NCBI GenBank assembly: GCA_037176885.1
Contig: JAWWNJ010000001.1
Coordinates: 2,914,001-2,978,000 of the forward strand
DNA: 64,000 nucleotides
Direction of reading: 5' to 3'
DNA from: Favolaschia claudopus
Taxonomy: Eukaryota > Basidiomycota > Agaricomycetes > Agaricales > Mycenaceae
How positions within the stretch are numbered: the first letter of the stretch is position 1; each line of letters starts with the position of its first letter. The notes under the pieces are model-generated. The model made no database searches and was not told the origin of the DNA. It was given only the letters and a program-made list of their open reading frames with translations. Shown piece after piece: positions 57,570-64,000 of the stretch. The position numbers and the translations under genes are program-made.

Positions 57570-58342
57570 GAATGTCGCAGTCGGACGCATCGCACAACCC
57601 TCTCGGCGTCCAGGAACTCCTCCCGTATTCATGCATTATTGGAAGCACTGTGGACCCGGCACCACTCATCTCGAACTCGTCTGCAGCGACGAAGCTTCTT
57701 ATGCAGCATTTTCCGCTGCTGCAGAGCGGCGAATTCCGATTAAATCTCTCCGATTCAATCTCGCGGGGTCTTCGCAAACCATCCACTCAGCGATGTTTGC
57801 GCCTTTAGATCTTTCACGGGTCAAGGCTCTTTCAATTAACGGAAATCGCGGAAATCTCTCACTGCCGTGGAACAAGATTGGGCTGAGCGCATCACTGCAG
57901 GTGCTCGAAATCGACTGCGCGCAATCCTACGAACATCCGTTCGACCTCTCCCTCTTCCCACATTTATCAATCCTCTGTATAAGAGTCTCCTTCTACTCAA
58001 AAGATATTTCAAACCTCTCCGCATCGCTCTCGACACTGGCTTCATCAAACCCTTCCTCCATCCGCCCCATTATACTCAATCAATCAAATCTCCTCCATCA
58101 TCCCCGACTCCTCCGCTCTCCATACACTCGAATCCGCTCTCTGCTCGTGCGCCACCAGTTCACTACACCCCGATTTTTGCGTGTATCTCGAGATGTCTAG
58201 GCATACGTCGAGGGAGGAGGCGGAAAGGATGTTTCCTGGCCTGGCTGGAAGGGGAAACTTACGCCTTGTGGAACAGTTGTCTCTTATGTCTGGGGACGAT
58301 GCGAGTAGGTTGTGGTGGAGAAGTGTCATTGGTTCGCTCTGA
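57570..58342 (+). pseudogene. F-box/LRR-like gene with a 4-bp frameshift
   Basis: The start MSQSDASHNPLGVQELLP at 57570 has the NPLGVQELL look of basidiomycete F-box proteins. An intron 57625-57686 (GTATTC to CTGCAG) joins it to DEASYAAFSAAAERRIPIK, then SLRFNLAGSSQTIHSAMF, VKALSINGNRGNLSLPW, ASLQVLEIDCAQSYEHPF, LSLFPHLSILCIRVSF: leucine-rich strand/helix units. Near 58072-58086 the sequence AATCAATCAAAT carries an extra AATC unit; after it the reading continues in the next frame as ISSIIPDSSALHTLESALCS through to WWRSVIGSL and TGA at 58340-58342. No GT-AG pair fits, so a small duplication broke the frame, or the assembly has a 4-bp error. The F-box itself is truncated. Function unknown. Confidence 0.5.
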
Positions 58343-58964
58343 CAGAAGATATGTCTGTGTCTCGGATTCGCCTAAATCCCCCAATGCTTCTAACCACCAT
58401 CATCGTACTATCGAGGCCCGAACCACGGGGCTCTTGGACCAGGGATGGATGGCCATTGGTATGCAAGTATATATATATATATATATATATGATACCCGCC
58501 ACATACGCGCCGTGCGCGGTGGTATTGGCCCATAACACTATCTGTTGTTCCTAGACTCCGGGCATGCCGTTTCTTCTCAACCGCCGGCCCAGTTGGTTTT
58601 GACTGCGCACAAATGAGGTGACGCAAGTCCTCAGTCCATAGCACGGACCCCAGCTGTTCCGATCTGGAACCTGGGGCCGGCAACTATCCTATCCTACCCT
58701 ATCGAAACATCTGGCTCAACAGTCTGGTGAAAATTTATACTGCCTACATGCACACCGGGAACTTAGAGCAAGCTGCAAAGAGACTGATTCCCGATGTAAA
58801 ACGAAGGATTTGATGGGATTTACCAGCTCTGCGATCAGGGTCCCAGCAGGGTCCCTCAGTTTCTCAACCGGATTTTATTTGGTGGATCCTGAGGATGTAC
58901 TTGCACAAAACTGTTGAGCCAGATCTTGTATTTTACACAACAAGTAGAGGGTAGGTTGTTCTAT
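58343..58964. other. intergenic spacer with (TA)n microsatellite
   Basis: 620 bp between the F-box-like gene and the stop of the acyl-CoA synthetase. It contains a pure TA run of about 11 units at 58468-58490. The rest has no coding signal or recognisable repeat. Confidence 0.6.
58468..58490. repeat. (TA)n microsatellite
   Basis: Uninterrupted alternating T and A over 23 bases, flanked by GCAAG and GATACC. A simple sequence repeat, probably length-variable between strains. Confidence 0.9.
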
Positions 58965-61553
58965 CTACAGCTTGGCGACGATCTTGCGCAGATCGAATTT
59001 GAGAATCTTGCCCGTGGAAGTTTTGGGTAATTCAGAAACAATTGAAACCCATTCCGGGCACGCAAACCCAGGAAGACGCTCTTTGGCGTGAGCTTTCAAT
59101 TCTTTCTCGAAATCGCCATGTCGGCCTTTCCATTTGGCAATTGATGTGGGCCGCAGCGTCACAAAAGCATGGGGACGCTCTCCCCATTTAAACGAATTTC
59201 TTGCTACGACGGCAACTTCCAAGACACATGGGTGGCTGGCGAGTTCTATAACAAACACTGTCAGCAAGTCGGAATGCATCGTTCAAGGAAAAGGTTAACC
59301 TTGCTCTATGGCGAGACTTGAAGCATTCTAGAACGAGATTTCGTCAATTAATGGCTTGGATTGTTTGAAATTTAGCAAGAACCTCGCCGCCTGAGATAAT
59401 GATGTCTTTGCTTCGGTCAACAATAGCAACAGCGCCGTCAGGGTGCATGACAGCCAAGTCGCCGCTATTGAAACTTCCTGTGGATGAAGAGTTGGTTGCG
59501 TTTTCAAGAACAGAGATAGTCATACCTCCACGGAATGCTTTAGCAGTCGCCTCCGGATCGCGGAAGTACTGTGCGAAGTGGTTGAAAACATTTGTCAGTA
59601 TAGTTTGCCAATAAAACAAACCTCTTTCATGACTATATTGCCCCGTGTGACGATTTCTCCGACTGTCTTTCCATCCCTCGGAACGTCGACCAGGGTGTCA
59701 GTACCATCTTTCGGTGGATAAACTACGCGAGCATCCTGGGCAGTGGCGAAGGGATGACCCTGTCGAGCCATGATCTTTGATCGTTCTTGAAGGGACAAGT
59801 TTGCCCATGCGGCCTGAGGGAAGTTGCGGGTGAAGGGTCCATACTAAGAAACGGGAATAAGAAACAGGTAGAGAGGTATCATGGTTAGCACTCACCGTCT
59901 GCGGATAGATGAGCAAATAATGATATCGACTAGTAAACTGACCTCACTGCAATATTCGTTTCATTAGCACGGGCAAATGCGACAGACAGAAGGGACTAGC
60001 GTTAGGCCGTAAACATGAATAGGTGTGATTCCTAATTGCTCCAGGGAGGCAATCAAGCTCGCGGTAGGAGCAGCGCCTATATTCGAAGAAACAGTGAACA
60101 GAGATCCTAATTGCAATTTTGAGTCTGTGTACCAGCAATGATAGCAGATATAGGCCGCGGGAGCTTTTTGGCAGAGGGGTGATTTACGATCCCAATCTAG
60201 AACGCAGAGGAACGGAAGGATCAAACAAGGACCTTTGAATACTAGCAAAGCTATTCACTTGCACAGTTGGTGCCCCACAATAATGTGTGACCCCAGATTG
60301 CAGGAAGTGTTTCCATATTAACGAGTTATCGACGGTCCTCAAACATATTTGAGTGGCGAAACCAAACACGTTGGCCCAAGGAAAAGTCCAGCCAGCTGCA
60401 TGGAACATGGGGAGGATCCTATGAACAGATGAAAAAAGACCGTCTGTGCATTGGGTATACGAACCAAAGATAAGTGGATTCAAGATGTATTCTTGACTCG
60501 TATGCATTGGCAATGGCAGCCAGATACGATCCACGCAGCGTAGTCACTACTCCCTTGGGCTAACACCTAATATCAGAGATAGTCGCTTCGAAGACATTGC
60601 CGCGTAAATTACCCGTCCTGTAGTGCCCGAACTGTGCGCGAAATTAAACTCGGTGATCGGTAAGTTAAAGTGGCACTTGCGTATAGCACAACGTCGCGGC
60701 GCTGTTCTCGTCGGCGTCGTATTCAAGACCTGCCCACCCCCTCTCTTGACTGAACGCACGACCACTGCTCAAAAAGTTTTCATAAGGATCGCCTGGCCGT
60801 CCGGTGTCATTAGACACTATAACGGGAACTTTGAGGTTCTGAGGGAGTAGATGAACAAATTCGTGGTCCACGAGAATGATGCTGGATCGACTATGCTCGA
60901 GGATATAAGCCACTTCGGCTGGCTTCAGCCGGGTGTTGATTGGGCCTGTGAACTCTCGACGTGAATTGTGAAAGGTCGAACAGAGCCGAACATACATGGG
61001 ACAGCTTTGGCAGCCAGCACACCGTGATGCGCGTCTGAAACTTTGCATGAGTAGCTGACTGGCGGTTAGAGAAAGAAACGCGCCTGCTATCAGAGGCCTA
61101 ACGCGTCGAGATAGTCAGACGAGAAGTATAGCACAAATCCGCACGATACTCACGAATTTGGCGCTATGATAGCGACCTATAGCGGCTTTATCAAGTGGGG
61201 TATCGGCCCTCGTCGTTCGAGCACTTACCCGATCGCCAGGTTTAATCCCCGCCTGAATCAGTGCATACGCGAGATTCTGAATGCGTTGGCACCTGAACCG
61301 CGAACAGTTGAGAAAAGAATGATTGAAGTACTGTGTAGTGGATGTACCAGACTGCGAAAGTATAGGAAACAGGATATTTGACGTCAGAATGAACCAGAGC
61401 AACTTTGTTCGGGTAGATGTCAGCAGCACGGAGGATGAATTGCAAAGGATTCAAAGGTTGAAAATTGGGGGGAAGTCCTTTTGGCTGGCGAAGGGCAAGG
61501 CCAGCGTTGGGAGGAGGTATACTGGCGGGGGTGGGGCGAAAAGCGGATGTCAT
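58965..61553 (-). CDS. AMP-binding acyl-CoA synthetase, predicted peroxisomal
   Basis: ANL-superfamily acyl-CoA ligase that activates a carboxylic acid through an acyl-adenylate. Start MTSAFRPTPASIPPPNAGL at 61553. Motifs in order: VALVHSDVKYPVSYTF, RIQNLAYALIQAGIKPGDR, NTRLKPAEVAYILEHS, SSGTTGR joined across an intron to PKGVVTTLRGSYLAAIANA (P-loop, A3), PMFHAAGWTFPWANVFGFA, VTHYCGAPTVQ, a region with YGLTE-like context near 59900, GHPFATAQDARVV, GKTVGEIVTRGNIVMKE, YFRDPEATAKAFRGG, SGDLAVMHPDGAVAIVDRSKD (A8), and PKTSTGKILKFDLRK (A10 Lys). The protein ends IVAKL; the final AKL is a PTS1-type peroxisome signal. The substrate (medium/long-chain fatty acid, or an aromatic acid) is not visible. 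The N-terminal half is cut by many short introns. Confidence 0.85.
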
Positions 61554-62060
61554 GGTGGTACAGAAGAGAGGACTTTGCCCGGAGCCGTTCCTCTCGCCTT
61601 CCCGCCGTACGGATGGTATGTTTGAATACCGCGCTTGTAAATTACCCCGGATTTGTTAGCCGATCCGCCAAGCCGACCTTGAATAGCCTTGAATGAATTG
61701 CACAGTGAAAGTTGTACATTCGCATCTGAGTGGACGGAAGACAACGGGTTGAAGGATGGGAGAAGACAGGTCAAGTTAGGCCCAGAGGAAGCTGGCCCTT
61801 GAGTCTTCTTAGAATTTGTGCTTAGATTGGAATAAGAGGATTGGCGGACCCGGAACCGAGTGGTCTCGGAGTTGACAGCGTCAGCAGCGTTACTCAAGCC
61901 AAGTTTACGCGTCAAACGCGTCGTATAAAAAGCGCGACTGCACACAAACACAACCCTACATACCCTTCTATCTCTTACCACCACCACCAAGCAGGCTTGG
62001 TCCAGTTCAATCACACCACTATTCCAACTCACTATTGCTTTATTCTTCAAGTCATCATCC
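61554..62060. promoter_or_regulatory. shared upstream region of acyl-CoA synthetase and alginate-lyase-like gene
   Basis: 507 bp between divergent start codons. A TATAAAA box at 61924-61930 lies about 135 bp before the lyase ATG. It is followed by a pyrimidine-rich leader with ACC repeats (about 61965-62060), as expected for a core promoter and 5' untranslated region. A long open frame on the minus strand here (61550-62113) shows no coding character. Confidence 0.5.
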
Positions 62061-64000
62061 ATGCCCTTCTCCCCACCTCTTTTGTTCACTTTACTCGCCC
62101 TCGCCGGTTCCATCGTTGGTCCGTGTACTTCCGCGTTCTCGCCGCTACTTTGCGACTTACCATCCTCTAGCCGATCCCACCGACTGGGTCAACATCGACT
62201 ATGTCTGTAAACAATCACTGTCGCCAAGTAGTCAGTCCACCACAAACGCCAAAAGCGCTATCGTTCAAGGCGCCAGCTCGACAGCCAGGAAAGGTCCTTG
62301 GTGTACGTGCGATATTCACACTTTTCGCCACGGCGAGCTCACTGTTTTGTTTCCAGCGGTCACCAACTCCAAGGACGTTGTCCCGCCCAGTGGGGATTTT
62401 CATGATTATCTGAGTTGGGCGCCATAGTGAGTCGTGGACCTCATTCATATACATCGCCCAACTCACAATCACAGCCATTGGCCCAATTGCAATTGGTGCA
62501 AGAGCAGCAAAGGAGGAAACGTTCATCTGGCACACAACGGAACTGACAACAACAGTGCCTCCAAGAGTCCGCCGTCCAACGACGACAATGATGGCGAGGA
62601 CGATAGCAATGACGACGACGACAATTACCAAGACGAAGCTGTTGACCAGCCTTCTAGTTTCCCTGCCGTTTACCACAGAATGACCCGAAGACGTCGCGCA
62701 TTTCAGGACTCAATCGAACCTTCAATGTCTGTCGCCGCTGTTGTCGTCCCAGGCCCTCAAGCACCTCTCGGCGGCGCCCTTCCTTCTGTTACCCTCCCTT
62801 CGCCGTATCTTTCCGCAACCCATACCACAACCTCAATGGGGATCGCCCCCACTTCTGCTCCTCCTCAAGCAGCAGCCAAAACTACCGCCAAAACCTCGTC
62901 TTGCACCCCGTCCCCGACGAAAACGTTGCCTCCTAGTGCAAGTGAGTACATCGATACATGCCCATCGCCAGCATATACTGACCTGGATCAAGCTTGGACG
63001 ACATGCCCTTACGTAGTCAGGGATGGTAAAGTCAACCCCGACGTCCGCACCCTCAACGGTCCCGCAGCCATCAACGCCGCCTCGCAGTCAATCCACTTCA
63101 ACGCAATGGCTTTTGCTCGAACCAACTCCTCCGCTTACATCAAGAATGTGGTCAACTTCGTTCAAACTTTCTTCCTCTCCCCATCCACCAAGATGAATCC
63201 TCACATGAAGTTCGGACAAGTTGTACGCGGACCTGGATCGAAAGGACAACAAGGCACCTTCACTGGGATATTGGATCTCCGAGGCATGGTCAAGATCGCG
63301 AACGCCATTGGGATTCTCAGAGTCGCAGACACCCGTACACAGTATTGGACTGTCAACGTCGACCAAGCGATGAGCCAATGGACGAGTGATTATGTGAACT
63401 GGTTGACGACTAGCCCACTCGGCAAATCCACCGCATCCAAAGCCAAGTAAGTCCTTTCGAAAAGTTTTTGATGCTCGATTATGTCCAACTCCAACACAGT
63501 AATCATCGTACCTTCTATACCGCTCAAGTGGCCGCCACGAAGATGTTGATGGGAGACAATGCCGGAGCACGCAAGATCCTCGACGACTTCTTTCAAGGCC
63601 CATTCATGGAGCAGATAGCGGCCAGCGGTGAGCAGCCGTTGGAAGCAGTTCGGACGAGGCCGTTTCACTATCGGTGCTTCAATCTCGAAGCGTTGATTGT
63701 AAGCCGAGTCCATTGCACGTTTCGCAGGGTGCTGATACGAGACTGGACAGACCAACGCCAAACTAGGTGACCAACTTGGAAAGAATTACTGGACGGCCAA
63801 GTCAAAATACGGAGCAACCCTGCAGACCGCTGTCAACTTTGCGATGAAGCAGGACCCGAAGGGCGAAGATGTCACGGAGCTCGCCCCGCACGTAGCCGCG
63901 ATTGCCGCCGCTTTCGGAGACTCCGACGGAAAATATACCGCATTTCTCAAGAAGGCGGAGCCCAAGTACCAGAGTCTACCTTTCTGGTATTATGACCAAC
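62061..64000 (+). CDS. Alginate-lyase-like (PF05426-type) secreted protein, 5' part
   Basis: Start MPFSPPLLFTLLALAAD at 62061, a signal peptide split by an intron whose acceptor is the CTAG before CCGATCCC. It continues DPTDWVNIDYVCKQSLS, an intron, KDVVPPSGDFHDYLSWAP, and after the next intron YHWPNCNWCKSSKGG. A low-complexity insert rich in Asp, Asn, Ser and Pro follows (62530-62950). Then the catalytic alpha/alpha-barrel: WTTCPYVVRDGKVNPDVRTL, SIHFNAMAFARTNSSAY, FFLSPSTKMNPHMKFGQVV, GTFTGILDLRGMVKIANAI, and after an intron NHRTFYTAQVAATKMLMGD, GEQPLEAVRTRPFHYRCFN, AKLGDQLGKNYW. NNH and the R/H-rich RPFHYR are the conserved active-site-like motifs of the family. Basidiomycetes have several such genes; true substrate (uronan or fungal wall polymer) is unknown. 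Cut by the right edge. Confidence 0.8.

Noticed and set aside
61550..62113. 187-residue open frame on the minus strand
   Set aside because: It lies over the promoter of the alginate-lyase-like gene including the TATA box, and has no recognisable domain.

Overview
The window is nuclear DNA of a filamentous basidiomycete, most likely an agaricomycete mushroom-type fungus. The evidence is dense gene packing, very many 48-60 bp GT-AG introns with CTNA-type branch sites, long Ser/Pro/Thr-rich disordered stretches, and gene families typical of that group (Egh16-like secreted protein, fungal Mit1-like CHD remodeler, fungal alginate-lyase-like protein, Pal1, Tea1/Kel1-type kelch protein). About 22 genes can be supported, on both strands. 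No rRNA, tRNA, CRISPR array or intact transposon was seen. Gene models were built by reading through the introns. Where exon ends are given they were worked out base by base; otherwise only the outer limits are given.

Layout, left to right: 3' end of an Egh16-like secreted protein (1-975); a long YML020W-type alpha/beta-hydrolase-like protein (1221-5998); 60S-biogenesis GTPase LSG1 (minus, to 8871), divergent from a Cup1-type LYR protein (8937-10080); exocyst SEC8 (minus, 10088-14703), divergent from a lipid-droplet-associated hydrolase (14795-16066); a Mit1/CHD-type chromatin remodeler (16269-22727); an FHA-domain Ser/Thr kinase of the Chk2/Rad53 type (23025-25249); S-formylglutathione hydrolase (minus, 25472-26867); a Tgl2-type lipase (minus, 27111-29115); a gene-poor 1.6 kb; a RING protein (minus, 30704-33088) divergent from a kelch/coiled-coil polarity protein (33328-38211); RRP5 (minus, 38357-43450) divergent from SF3A2/PRP11 (43544-44353); a Pal1-family protein and a RAP1-like BRCT/Myb protein (both minus, 44589-49230) divergent from OST subunit SWP1 (49523-50524); a D-2-hydroxyglutarate/D-lactate dehydrogenase (minus); a large protein with a GYF module inside a CNH-like context (53012-57341); a frameshifted F-box/LRR-like gene; a peroxisomal-type acyl-CoA synthetase (minus, 58965-61553) divergent from a truncated alginate-lyase-like gene (62061-64000).

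Functionally this is mostly housekeeping: ribosome assembly (LSG1, RRP5), splicing (SF3A2), secretion and polarity (SEC8, kelch protein, Pal1, SWP1), chromatin, telomere and checkpoint functions (Mit1-like, RAP1-like, FHA kinase), and lipid or one-carbon enzymes. No gene cluster forming a single pathway is evident. The most unusual signal is in gene architecture. In three neighbouring genes (24.3-28.0 kb) the catalytic motif can be read only through a micro-exon of 8, 2 or 11 nt. Three other genes have an intron directly at, or one base after, the ATG. SF3A2 appears to use a GC-AG intron, and the last RRP5 intron carries a 28-base homopolymer.
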